Shown here piece by piece: positions 26,252 to 34,355 of a stretch of 36,655 nucleotides of DNA. Under the pieces are notes generated by a model. The model did not search any database. It was not told the origin of the DNA and worked only from the letters and a program-made list of their open reading frames with translations. The translations under genes and the position numbers were made by a program. The stretch spans positions 1 to 36,655 of the forward strand of contig JAEMRT010000050.1 of assembly GCA_016463225.1 (NCBI GenBank). Reading direction: 5' to 3'. This stretch comes from Sphingopyxis sp. (lineage in GTDB: Bacteria; Pseudomonadota; Alphaproteobacteria; Sphingomonadales; Sphingomonadaceae). Position 1 is the stretch's first letter. Every line of letters starts with the position of its first letter.

Positions 26252-26494
26252 TCAGTCGATGCCGAGCGCCGATTTATAGACGTCGAGGATCGCTTCCATT
26301 TCCTTGCGGTCGTTGACCGGCAATTTGCGCAGGCGAACGATCTGGCGCATGATCTTTGGATCGTAACCCTGCGATTTTGCTTCGTTATAGGTGTCGCGAA
26401 TGTCGTCGGCGACGCCCTTTTTCTCTTCTTCCATCCGTTCGATGCGCTCGATGAAAAGGCGCAGTTGTTCGTCGGATACGGTGGCTTCGCTCAT
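26252..26494 (-). CDS. gapR: GapR-type nucleoid-associated protein (DUF2312)
   Basis: An 80-residue helical protein with [23 protein letters not shown], then [20 protein letters not shown] and [12 protein letters not shown]. This is the UPF0335/DUF2312 family, whose Caulobacter member GapR binds AT-rich, overtwisted DNA ahead of replication and transcription. A ggag motif precedes the ATG. It is the first gene of the long minus-strand run that includes the ruv genes. The symbol is assigned by family. Confidence 0.9.
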   Translation of the reverse strand: MSEATVSDEQLRLFIERIERMEEEKKGVADDIRDTYNEAKSQGYDPKIMRQIVRLRKLPVNDRKEMEAILDVYKSALGID

Positions 26495-26595
26495 TTTATG
26501 CTCCGGTGACTGGGATGATGCGGCGCGAGAATCGCGGTTGGCGCGTCCCTAAAGCCCCGGAGGATTTTTGGCCATGCTTTCTTGGCGGCGCCGCG

Positions 26596-27918
26596 TCACT
26601 CGGGCGGAAACGCCTGCCGCTTGCCGCCCAGTTTGTGGACGACACCGCGCCGCATCACAAAATCGACCTTTTCGAGCATGGTGACATCGGTCAGCGGGTC
26701 GCCGCCGACGGCAATGATATCGGCCTCGCGCCCCGGCAGGATCGCCCCGATCGGCCGGTCGAGTTCGGCCGCATTGTCGCTGGTGGCAGCCTTGATCGCC
26801 TGCGCCGGGGTCATCCCGGCCTTGACCATCAGCGCGAATTCTTTGGCGTTTTCGCCGTGCGGCGCGACGCCCGAATCGGTGCCGAACAATATGCGGACAT
26901 TGCCCTTGATCGCGCGCGCCATGCTGGCGGCGTGGGCGGCGGCGGCTTCCTCGGCCTTGGCGAGCTGCGGCCCCGGCGCGTCGCCGCGCCGTGCCTGCGC
27001 CAGCGCGGCGATCGGTGCGACCGCGGTCGGCACCAGCGCCGCGTTCGATGCCTTGAACAGCTTGACGGTCTCATCGTCGATGAAGCTGCCATGTTCGATC
27101 GAATCGACCCCGGCGCGCAGGGCCGCGTCGATGCCTTCCTTGCCGTGCGCGTGGGCGGTGACCTTGCGACCAAAGCTGTGCGCGGTGTCGACGACCGACT
27201 TCATTTCGGCATCGGACATCTGCTTGCCCAGCCCGCCGGCGACGTTCGAACGCACCCCGCCGGTCGCGGCGAATTTTATCACCTCGGCGCCGATCGAGAT
27301 CTGGGCGCGGACGGCGCTGGCGCAGCTGTCGGGTCCGTCGCAGATATTGCTACGCTCGGCCGCAACCGCATGGGTCAGCGTGCGGTTCAGACCATTAACC
27401 CCGCCATGGCCCCCGGTCACCGAAATCATCGTCCCCGCGGGGATGACCGTCGGGCCGACGATCACGCCATTGTTGATCGCGTCGCGCAGCGTCGTCGTGG
27501 TCCGGCCGTCGCCGCCGAGGTCGCGCACGGTCGTGAAACCGGCTTCGAGGGTGCGGCGCGCGTTCCCCTGGGCGATGACGAAAACATCCTCGACGTCGCG
27601 GCCAGAGCTTTCGAGACGGCTGCGCAGCAGATTGTCGTCGCCGGAGATATGGACGTGCATGTCGATCAGGCCGGGCAGAACAAAGGCGGTCTTCAGATCG
27701 ACGACCTTTGCGCCGTCTTCGGGCGTGGCAAAGCCGTCGCGCACTTCGGCGATCTTGCCGTCGCGGACGATGATCGTCGACGGTCCGCGCGGTGCGCGTC
27801 CGGGCTGGTCGAGCAGGCGGCCGGCATGGATATAGGTCGAACTGCTTGATTGCGCGGCAAGCGGGCCACTGGCCATCAGGGCGGCGCCCAGCATCGCTCC
27901 AGTCAATATCACGCGCAT
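26596..27918 (-). CDS. Exported metal-dependent amidohydrolase
   Basis: A 440-residue protein with a signal peptide ending near PLAAQ (residue 23). It belongs to the amidohydrolase superfamily: DMHVH (H88, H90), the carbamylated-lysine candidate K215 in EVIKFAATGG, HAHG (H256, H258), IEHGSF (H276) and FGTDSG (D348). The set fits a binuclear zinc peptidase such as the Xaa-Pro or Xaa-Arg dipeptidases with the same motifs. Likely substrates are small peptides in the periplasm. It stands alone, 76 bp from the DUF1244 gene upstream. Confidence 0.92.
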   Translation of the reverse strand: MRVILTGAMLGAALMASGPLAAQSSSSTYIHAGRLLDQPGRAPRGPSTIIVRDGKIAEVRDGFATPEDGAKVVDLKTAFVLPGLIDMHVHISGDDNLLRSRLESSGRDVEDVFVIAQGNARRTLEAGFTTVRDLGGDGRTTTTLRDAINNGVIVGPTVIPAGTMISVTGGHGGVNGLNRTLTHAVAAERSNICDGPDSCASAVRAQISIGAEVIKFAATGGVRSNVAGGLGKQMSDAEMKSVVDTAHSFGRKVTAHAHGKEGIDAALRAGVDSIEHGSFIDDETVKLFKASNAALVPTAVAPIAALAQARRGDAPGPQLAKAEEAAAAHAASMARAIKGNVRILFGTDSGVAPHGENAKEFALMVKAGMTPAQAIKAATSDNAAELDRPIGAILPGREADIIAVGGDPLTDVTMLEKVDFVMRRGVVHKLGGKRQAFPPE

Positions 27919-27977
27919 CGCCCCATTCTCCCCAATGACCGCATCTGTGCGGCAAGCCCGACAGTCATGTCCGCAAA

Positions 27978-27990
27978 GCCCGGTCCGGGC
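27978..27990 (-). terminator. Small hairpin after the DUF1244 gene
   Basis: A perfect 5-bp stem (gcccg/cgggc) with a 3-nt loop lies a few bases after the DUF1244 stop. On the minus strand it is followed by TTTG. It is a weak intrinsic-terminator candidate. Confidence 0.4.
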
Positions 27991-27994
27991 AAGA

Positions 27995-28321
27995 TCAGCC
28001 GTGCGGGTTCTTCGCCATGCTGGCTTCCATCCGCGCGAGCTGTTCGGGCGTGGCGGCGGTGTGATGCAGGGCTTTCCAGTCCGCGGTGGGCATGCCGTGG
28101 ACGATCGCGCGGCCCGCTTCCTTGTCCATGTCCCCCGCCTCGGCGATCCAGTCGCCCAGGCAGTTGCGGCAGAAACCGGCGAGCCCCATCAGGTCGATGT
28201 TCGCCGCGTCGCTGCGATGCTGGAGCAAGCGGACGAGGCGGCGGAAGGCGGCGGCGGCGGCCGCGTCGTCGAGGGTATCGAGCGCGTCGTTCGGGGCGGC
28301 CTGATCGTCGCTGCAGGACAT
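27995..28321 (-). CDS. DUF1244-family protein
   Basis: A 108-residue protein with the family core AFRRLVRLLQHRSDAANIDL, MGLAGFCRNCLGDW and HGMPTADWKALH. Two cysteines in FCRNC look like a functional or metal-binding pair. Function is unknown. GGAAGGA precedes the ATG. It is divergent from pyruvate kinase; the DUF1244/pyk neighbourhood is common in alphaproteobacteria as far as I recall. Confidence 0.9.
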   Translation of the reverse strand: MSCSDDQAAPNDALDTLDDAAAAAAFRRLVRLLQHRSDAANIDLMGLAGFCRNCLGDWIAEAGDMDKEAGRAIVHGMPTADWKALHHTAATPEQLARMEASMAKNPHG

Positions 28322-28428
28322 GGCGGATTTCCTTCCGGTGATGGTATGAATAGCTATACGTTGCTTGCCTTGCCGGGGGCAACGCGCCTAGGCAAGCGGC
28401 CCCAGCTTTTTATCGGTTCGGAGCATTT
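28322..28428. promoter_or_regulatory. Divergent promoter region DUF1244 / pyk
   Basis: A 107-bp gap between divergent genes. For the minus strand, TTGCCC and TATAGC, 18 bp apart (between about 28347 and 28376), could be -35 and -10 boxes for the DUF1244 gene. For pyk only CGGAG before the GTG is clear. No terminator or riboswitch structure was seen. Confidence 0.35.
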
Positions 28429-29883
28429 GTGGTCCAGAGTTTTACCCCCCGCCAGCGCAAGGTGCGCATCCTGGCGACGCTTGGCCCTGCGAGCGCGAAT
28501 CCCGAGATGATCGCGGCGCTGCACCGCGCCGGCGCCGACGCCTTTCGCGTCAATATGAGCCATGGCGACCATGCCGGCCACGCCAGGGTGATCGCCGCGA
28601 TCCGCGCGCTGGAAAAGGAAACCGGGCGTCCGACGACGATCCTCGTCGACTTGCAGGGACCGAAGCTGCGCGTCGGGACGTTTGCCGATGGGCCGGTCGA
28701 GCTGGTCAAGGGCGCACCCTTCGCGCTCGATGCCGACACGGCACCGGGCGATGCGACGCGCGTCCATTTGCCGCACCCCGAATTGTTCGCGGCGCTGGAA
28801 GCGGGTACCCGGCTGCTGATCGACGACGGCAAGCTGGTGTTGCGCGTCCATGCGGTGTCGCCGACGCGGATCGATACGGTGGTCGAGGTCGGCGGCAAGA
28901 TTTCGGACCGCAAGGGCGTCAATGTCCCCGACGTCGTCGTGCCGCTCGCAGCGCTGACCGAAAAGGACCGCAGGGATCTGACCTTCGCGCTCGAACAGCA
29001 TGTCGACTGGATCGCGCTGTCGTTCGTGCAGCGGCCCGAGGATGTCGCCGAGGCGCGGACGCTGATCGGCGGCAAGGCAGCGCTGCTGGTGAAATTCGAA
29101 AAGCCATCGGGGGTGCAGCGGATCGAGGAAATTCTCGAACTCGCCGACGCGGCGATGGTCGCGCGCGGCGACCTGGGGGTCGAACTGCCGCCCGAAGCGG
29201 TGCCGCCGCTGCAAAAACGCATCGTCGCGACCGCGCGGCGGATGGGCAAGCCCGTCGTCGTCGCGACGCAGATGCTCGAATCGATGATCGTCTCGCCGTC
29301 GCCGACGCGCGCGGAAGTGAGCGATGTTGCCACGGCGATCTATGACGGTGCCGATGCGATCATGCTGTCGGCCGAAACCGCGGCGGGCGCCTGGCCGATC
29401 GAGGCGGTAACGATGATGGACAGCATCGCGCGCTCGGTTGAGAGCGACCCCGATTATTTCCGCCGCCTGCATTTCACCGAAACGCTTCCCGACGCGACGA
29501 CCGCCGATGCGCTGGCCGAGGCTGCGGGCAGCATCATCGCGACGATCGCCGCCGATGCGATCATCTGTTTCACCGCATCGGGATCGACCGCGCGCCGTGT
29601 CGCGCGCGAGCGGCCGAACGCACCTTTGCTGGTGCTGACGCCGAAAAAGGAAGCGGCGCGGCGGCTCGGTCTGCTCTGGGGCGCGCATGCGGTGCCGACC
29701 AAGGACATCGGCAGCTTCGAAGAGATGATCGCCAAGGGCAAGCGCATGGCGCTGCGCCATGGCATATGCAAGGCGGGCGCGAAGCTGGTGATGATGGCGG
29801 GGGTGCCGTTCGGTACGCCGGGGTCGACCAACGTGCTGCATGTGGCGACGCTGACCGGTGACGAACTGCGCGGGTATAGCTGA
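28429..29883 (+). CDS. pyk: Pyruvate kinase
   Basis: A 484-residue glycolytic enzyme transferring phosphate from phosphoenolpyruvate to ADP. The GTG at 28429 follows CGGAG. Motifs are KVRILATLGPAS, FRVNMSHG, VDLQGPKLRVG, LVKFEKPSG (catalytic K222 and E224), MVARGDLGVE, the signature ATQMLESMI followed by PTRAEVSDVATAIYDGAD, and IMLSAETAAG. A C-terminal allosteric-type domain (ICFTASGSTARRVARERP) completes the normal fold. All key residues are present. Confidence 0.97.
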   Translation: MVQSFTPRQRKVRILATLGPASANPEMIAALHRAGADAFRVNMSHGDHAGHARVIAAIRALEKETGRPTTILVDLQGPKLRVGTFADGPVELVKGAPFALDADTAPGDATRVHLPHPELFAALEAGTRLLIDDGKLVLRVHAVSPTRIDTVVEVGGKISDRKGVNVPDVVVPLAALTEKDRRDLTFALEQHVDWIALSFVQRPEDVAEARTLIGGKAALLVKFEKPSGVQRIEEILELADAAMVARGDLGVELPPEAVPPLQKRIVATARRMGKPVVVATQMLESMIVSPSPTRAEVSDVATAIYDGADAIMLSAETAAGAWPIEAVTMMDSIARSVESDPDYFRRLHFTETLPDATTADALAEAAGSIIATIAADAIICFTASGSTARRVARERPNAPLLVLTPKKEAARRLGLLWGAHAVPTKDIGSFEEMIAKGKRMALRHGICKAGAKLVMMAGVPFGTPGSTNVLHVATLTGDELRGYS

Positions 29884-30040
29884 GCCGGCTTTTCAGTCGG
29901 GATAGCGAATCGGGGAATTGAGACCGGTGGTGTCAACAAAGCCGGACGCCTTTGATTCAAATCGGCACAATCCTTACCGCGCGATTCAGATAATTTTCGA
30001 CCTGAGTCAGAACGGCACGACTAAAAATGGTAAACGGACT

Positions 30041-30068
30041 TTGCACCATTGACGCCGCGCGGCATAGT
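30041..30068 (+). promoter_or_regulatory. Possible promoter of the bpt gene
   Basis: TTGCAC (30041-30046) and CATAGT (30063-30068) are 16 bp apart and could be -35 and -10 boxes about 70 bp before the bpt start. The rest of the 253-bp gap from the pyk stop to bpt shows no gene or strong hairpin. Confidence 0.35.
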
Positions 30069-30136
30069 TGGTGGGTGGTGCGCGTCGGACCCGCGTCGGG
30101 GGGATTCCGCATCGCCTATCTGGAGGTCCAATCCGC

Positions 30137-30910
30137 GTGTCCGCACCGTTCCGTTTTCCGCGCTTTTTTGTCACCAGCCCGGCACCTTGCCCCTATCTGG
30201 CGGGCAAGACCGAGCGCAAGGTGTTCACCGAACTCAGCGGCAATACGGCGAATGAGCTGAACGACGCGCTCGGCCGGATCGGGTTCCGGCGTAGCCAGTC
30301 GGTCGCCTATCGCCCTAGCTGCGCCGATTGTTCGGCCTGCGTGTCGGTGCGCGTGTGCGCGAGCGAATTTGTCCCGAGCAGCTCGCAAAAGCGCACCATC
30401 CGCCGCAACAGCGACCTCGTCGCCACCGCGTGCAAGCCATGGGCGACCGAGGAACAATATGCGCTGCTGCGCTCGTATCTGGGCGCGCGCCATCCCAATG
30501 GCGGCATGGCCGACATGGACGAGCAGGATTTCGCCGACATGGTCGAACAGACCCCGGTCGATAGCTATATGATCGAATATCGCGAGCCGACCACCGACGG
30601 CAGCAAGGGCCGCCTGATCGGCTGTTGCCTGACCGACCGGCAGGGCGACGGATTGTCGATGATCTACAGCTTTTTCGACGCCGCGCATCCGCTGCGCGAG
30701 GGGCTGGGCACCTATATCATCGCCGACCATGTCCAGCGCGCCGCGCGCGCCGGGCTGGCCTATGTCTATCTGGGTTACTGGATCGAAGGGTCGGCGCGGA
30801 TGGCGTACAAGGCGCGCTTCCGCCCGATCGAACGGCTTGGCCCCGATGGCTGGTCGCGGTTCGAGCCGGCTGCGCAGACCGGCCTCGCGGCGATGTTCGA
30901 ACTCGCCTGA
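30137..30910 (+). CDS. bpt: Aspartate/glutamate leucyltransferase (Bpt)
   Basis: A 257-residue aminoacyl-tRNA-protein transferase of the N-degron pathway, which adds leucine to proteins beginning with Asp or Glu and so marks them for ClpAP. The GTG at 30137 is chosen because GGAGGT is 9 bases upstream and the length then matches the family. Motifs are [57 protein letters not shown] and [22 protein letters not shown]. Cytosolic enzyme. Confidence 0.94.
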   Translation: MSAPFRFPRFFVTSPAPCPYLAGKTERKVFTELSGNTANELNDALGRIGFRRSQSVAYRPSCADCSACVSVRVCASEFVPSSSQKRTIRRNSDLVATACKPWATEEQYALLRSYLGARHPNGGMADMDEQDFADMVEQTPVDSYMIEYREPTTDGSKGRLIGCCLTDRQGDGLSMIYSFFDAAHPLREGLGTYIIADHVQRAARAGLAYVYLGYWIEGSARMAYKARFRPIERLGPDGWSRFEPAAQTGLAAMFELA

Positions 30911-30939
30911 ACTGCCGCCGCCGACGGCGGTGTACTAGT

Positions 30940-30955
30940 TGTGAGCTTCGTCACA
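30940..30955. promoter_or_regulatory. CRP-like binding site
   Basis: TGTGAGCTTCGTCACA is an exact TGTGA-N6-TCACA palindrome, the consensus of CRP/FNR-family activators. It lies 272 bp before the first DUF4189-like gene and 165 bp before the small upstream frame. Which regulator, if any, binds is unknown. Confidence 0.45.
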
Positions 30956-31053
30956 GTGGCCGCTTTACGGGCGGCTTAGGTCCGTCGTATGCGCTGCAAC
31001 CGGACACCATATCGCCTTGGCTTTTCACATTATTTTACCACGCCCGGCGCTAT

Positions 31054-31065
31054 TGACCCGGGTCA
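31054..31065. promoter_or_regulatory. Perfect 12-bp palindrome, operator candidate
   Basis: TGACCCGGGTCA is its own reverse complement. It lies just after an AT-rich stretch that may hold the promoter. The position suits a dimeric repressor or activator; no family is proposed. Confidence 0.35.
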
Positions 31066-31211
31066 TGTGGACCGATGACCCGCGATCCGGAGATCGGTAG
31101 AGCTATGGCTGGAGAAGTTTCGCTCGCGGCTCTGCAACTGTCTGCCGGGCTGCCTCTCCTTCGGCGGCGGGGCTGCGGGGACTCTGGTTGGCGGCAAGTG
31201 AAAGAAGAAGA

Positions 31212-32330
31212 ATGATGATGCTCCCACGCTCGGTGCGCTGCAGCTTTGTGGCATTGCTGGCCTTCGCGGCGTTTGCGTTTTGGCCGGGCGTCGCCGCCGC
31301 GCAAAGCTTTCCCTGCCCCAATGGCCCCGGACCGGGCGAATATCAGGTGGGCGTCATGGGCGGGTCGCATGGCGTTGCAGCCATACCGCTTTGCGCCTCC
31401 AACGGCGGCGATGGATCGGATGCCGAAGACGAACGCCCGAAATATATAGAGGTGCGACCGTCGAAACCAGGCAACTCGGCGGTGGCCTATCATGCCGATA
31501 CGGCATCCATATGGGTAACAACAGCTCACAAAAGTTACGCTGCTGCCAAAAAACAGGCACTGGATGGATGCAATGCGGGCACCGGCGGCGGATGTTACAT
31601 CGCCGCCTCATTTGAAAGTTCTGGTGACGTCGCCGAATCTGGCGAAATATTCATTGCAGAAGATGCGATGGGCCAGCTTTGGATGAAGGAAAACAAAAGG
31701 CGTTATGGAGACCCGTACACATATGATTTCAGAATAACCGACCCGGCACGAATATTATGTCAGAAACAATCCTTCGGTTGTTCCGTATTGACCAGCTACC
31801 ACAACGGACACATCTACCTCGACGTCGACCCTGAGAAAGATCAGTCCGAGAATTTCTTTCCCAAAGGCAAACTGCACTGGAATCGCTGGGCGATGGTTGC
31901 CCAGCCGACGACCCGGGCCGCTGCGGGGCAGTCCAAAAGCTGGCTGATCAGCGGCAAGCAAAATTCGGCGGCGACCCGCAAGGAAATTCTCGACCGTTGT
32001 CAGGCGGATGCGGGGGTGCCGTGCGCGATATCGGCCTATGCCGTGAACGACGACGAGGTGCTGGCCAATGACACGGGTTCCGCGAATGGCGTGCTGGTGC
32101 ATTTCGTCGATGGCCGCGGGAAAAACCGCTGGACGAGCGCCGTGCTGACGAAGCCGAAGAAGAAGAAATACAAGAAGCTGCTTCGTTCGGATCCTGATTT
32201 CGTGGAGGCCCCCGATCCGGTCACGGTGCAGGAACGCATCGACCGGATATGCCCGCCGTCGTTCTGCCGCGTCATCGCCACCTATGACGCCGCGACGCCG
32301 CGGATGCAGGTGATCGAGGACGTGAAGTGA
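31212..32330 (+). CDS. Exported protein with two DUF4189-like repeats (paralog 1)
   Basis: A 372-residue protein beginning at the first of three consecutive ATGs (31212, 31215, 31218); the preceding sequence is only AG-rich. A signal peptide ends near VAAAQ. A Cys/Gly/Pro-rich segment is followed by repeat 1 (VAYHADTASIWVTTAHKSY, KKQALDGCNAGTGGGCYIA) and repeat 2 (RWAMVAQP, SWLISGKQNSAATRKEILDRC, CAISAYAV). A C-terminal cap has ICPPSFCRVIATYDAATPRMQ. Each repeat ends in a Cys pair, so periplasmic or extracellular disulfides are likely. The family resembles DUF4189, function unknown. GC falls to 53 of 120 bases in 31681-31800. Confidence 0.8.
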   Translation: MMMLPRSVRCSFVALLAFAAFAFWPGVAAAQSFPCPNGPGPGEYQVGVMGGSHGVAAIPLCASNGGDGSDAEDERPKYIEVRPSKPGNSAVAYHADTASIWVTTAHKSYAAAKKQALDGCNAGTGGGCYIAASFESSGDVAESGEIFIAEDAMGQLWMKENKRRYGDPYTYDFRITDPARILCQKQSFGCSVLTSYHNGHIYLDVDPEKDQSENFFPKGKLHWNRWAMVAQPTTRAAAGQSKSWLISGKQNSAATRKEILDRCQADAGVPCAISAYAVNDDEVLANDTGSANGVLVHFVDGRGKNRWTSAVLTKPKKKKYKKLLRSDPDFVEAPDPVTVQERIDRICPPSFCRVIATYDAATPRMQVIEDVK

Positions 32331-32361
32331 CTGCGCGCAAGATGATTTTGGAGTGATGATG

Positions 32362-33123
32362 ATGCAATATTTCCGACCCGCCCTGCTCGGCACGGCCACC
32401 ATTTTGGCCTTCCAGCTTTCAAGCCCTGCCCAAGCCTGTTCCGACTTGCCCAATATCTGCGCGGCGCAGGCACAGCACTACCAACAGATGAATGACATCG
32501 CGGCGACGCCGCAGCGGAACGACGACGGCCCATATGATGATGGCGGCCCGGCTGGCGAGCGGCCCCGCGATCCGATGGCACAGGCGATGGCCGACATTTC
32601 CGGCGTCGCTGAAGCATCTTCGGCATTCGGTGCCGAGCTTCAACAGCGCATGAAAGACCCGGAGTTCAAGGCGGCCTATGATCGTTACGACAAGGGTGGC
32701 TGGGACTTTTTTCAGGACAGCAACAACCCGAAGCCCGGCGAATATTGCTCGGCCTTATATATGAAGGGCGAAGCCATGGTCCGCATATCGGGTCCCGGCA
32801 AAGACTATGACGGCGCCCTGCTGACATTTTCAGGACCCAACATCACCGGATCGCCGGAGGTGAAAAAGCTGAAGGTTACGCTCGATCAAAGCGACGGTAC
32901 TTCGCAGTCGGTGCAGGCTTTCAATTACAAGTTTCCCGGCGAAGTCTATGCCTCGATCGCCTTTGCGGTACCGACAATCGAGGCGGGGCTGGCAGAAATG
33001 AAAGAAACATGGGGCTTCGACGTGCTGGTCGAAGGCAAGTCGGTGTTGAAGATCGAATGGCAGGACGGCCTTGCCGCGCGCAAGCAGCTCGAAAATTGCC
33101 TTAGCAAACGCAAGTCGAGCTGA
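32362..33123 (+). CDS. Unrecognised exported protein
   Basis: About 253 residues with a signal peptide (LLGTATILAFQLSSPAQA) before CSDLPNICAAQAQHY. Four start codons in a row (GTG 32353, then ATG 32356, 32359 and 32362) follow TTTTGGAG; the last has the best spacing and is used. A polar Asp/Gly/Pro linker is followed by a mixed alpha-beta domain (VRISGPGKDYDGALLTFSG, KLKVTLDQSDGTS) and one late Cys (LENCLSK). I know no family for it. It lies between DUF4189-like paralogs on the same strand, 31 bp after paralog 1, so it may belong to the same system. Confidence 0.7.
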   Translation: MQYFRPALLGTATILAFQLSSPAQACSDLPNICAAQAQHYQQMNDIAATPQRNDDGPYDDGGPAGERPRDPMAQAMADISGVAEASSAFGAELQQRMKDPEFKAAYDRYDKGGWDFFQDSNNPKPGEYCSALYMKGEAMVRISGPGKDYDGALLTFSGPNITGSPEVKKLKVTLDQSDGTSQSVQAFNYKFPGEVYASIAFAVPTIEAGLAEMKETWGFDVLVEGKSVLKIEWQDGLAARKQLENCLSKRKSS

Positions 33124-33127
33124 GGCC

Positions 33128-34318
33128 ATGACAAATCGATTTCTCGCGCCGCACATCGCCCTGATGATTGCCATCGGTGTCGGCTTCGTCCCGACTGCCG
33201 CTTCGGCACAGGCGCTCTTTTTCCATGTCGATGGCGGCCCGGGCGACCGTCAGGCCTATTATTCGAATACGCTGGTCATGGACCGCACGCCGCCCAGCGA
33301 GACGTTTAACCTGAGCCTGATCGGGATCAAGCAGATCGATGTCACCATCATCCATGAAAATGCGGGAAAGCCCGAATTGACCATGCTGCGGATGCAGTTC
33401 GAATGCCCGAGCATGTACGCAATGGCGGCCGGCAAAGGGGACAAGGCCATTCCGAAATCGGCCCCTGTAAGGATGCGGATAGGTGAAGGCAGCGTGATGT
33501 TACGACGCGATTTGCAGAATGAGGAGATTCCGCCGGGATCGTGGGTAACGACCAACGATCCGGCGATGCTCAAAGCGCGAAAACTTGCCTGCAATGAAGC
33601 CGAGGTCAAACAGGCGATGTCCGATTCCTATCGCAACCAGCGTTTCGACATGGCTGCGTTCAATGCCAAGCTTCGGCCTTTCGGACTGACCGAGGGGATC
33701 ATGGTCCTGGCCGAAACAACGTGGTCGGAGCAGGTTGAACTCTCTTGGTCGCGGCTATGGCGCGGCAGCAAGCGGCCAGACCCAACCGGTAAGTTCAGCC
33801 GACCTGCAACCGACGCAGAGCGAGCTGAGGCCGCGGCGAAAATGGCTGTCTTGACCAAAGAACTCGAAACCCTGACGTCACAGATTCGCGGCAAATATGA
33901 GCAGAGCACCAAAAATTTGGCCGCCGGATTCGAATTCGACGAAGCCGCCGCAAAGCTGCGTGGAGACCGCAAACCACGCGGGATCGAAGCGCAGCTTCTG
34001 ATGGTCTGGCAGGCAAAGCCCGAGGAGGATGTGTTCGCAAAGATGGGCCCGGCTCTGGTTTCCAATTCCGGCGACTTGCGTATTCTTTCCTATGGCCAGC
34101 AATATGACAATCGTGTTCTGGTCGGTAGCACCAGTGGCGCGACATGGGTCGAAGGCACCTATAAGTCGTGCGACGTGCAGTTTGTCACCATCCCCGACCG
34201 CAGCGGAGTTCGCCGCGTCGCCGACGTCCGCATCAGTGTCGGCGCCAGCGGAGACGGCTGGCTGGGTGTTAACACCGGAGACGCATGCGGCGAATTGTTG
34301 CAAGCACCGGGCAATTGA
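33128..34318 (+). CDS. Unrecognised exported protein
   Basis: A 396-residue protein with a signal peptide ending near ASAQA (about residue 30). The ATG at 33128 is 4 bp after the previous stop. The N-terminal half contains LFFHVDGGPGDRQAYYSN and a beta-rich region (IKQIDVTIIHENAG) with Cys at FECPS. A helical, Ala/Lys-rich middle (AEAAAKMAVLTKELETL) may be a short coiled coil, and the C-terminal part ends with two Cys (CDVQF and DACGELL). No family recognised. Close spacing suggests co-translation with the preceding gene. Confidence 0.7.
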   Translation: MTNRFLAPHIALMIAIGVGFVPTAASAQALFFHVDGGPGDRQAYYSNTLVMDRTPPSETFNLSLIGIKQIDVTIIHENAGKPELTMLRMQFECPSMYAMAAGKGDKAIPKSAPVRMRIGEGSVMLRRDLQNEEIPPGSWVTTNDPAMLKARKLACNEAEVKQAMSDSYRNQRFDMAAFNAKLRPFGLTEGIMVLAETTWSEQVELSWSRLWRGSKRPDPTGKFSRPATDAERAEAAAKMAVLTKELETLTSQIRGKYEQSTKNLAAGFEFDEAAAKLRGDRKPRGIEAQLLMVWQAKPEEDVFAKMGPALVSNSGDLRILSYGQQYDNRVLVGSTSGATWVEGTYKSCDVQFVTIPDRSGVRRVADVRISVGASGDGWLGVNTGDACGELLQAPGN

Positions 34319-34355
34319 TCGGGCACGTCCGGTTGCGGAATAGAGAAGATATTCA

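Larger units (their letters stand above)
30911..31211. other. 301-bp region upstream of the DUF4189-like cluster
   Basis: A 6-bp hairpin (30915-30920 with 30925-30930, no T-run) follows the bpt stop. Then come a CRP-like palindrome (30940-30955), an AT-rich stretch around 31020-31040, a perfect 12-bp palindrome (31054-31065) and a possible 36-codon small frame (31105-31215). No established gene is evident. Confidence 0.6.

Noticed and set aside
26506..27849. Two plus-strand frames of more than 400 codons opposite the amidohydrolase
   Set aside because: The minus-strand protein has a full metal-binding motif set; the others are shadows.
28354..29841. 495-codon minus-strand frame opposite pyk
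   Set aside because: Pyruvate kinase on the plus strand has every catalytic motif.
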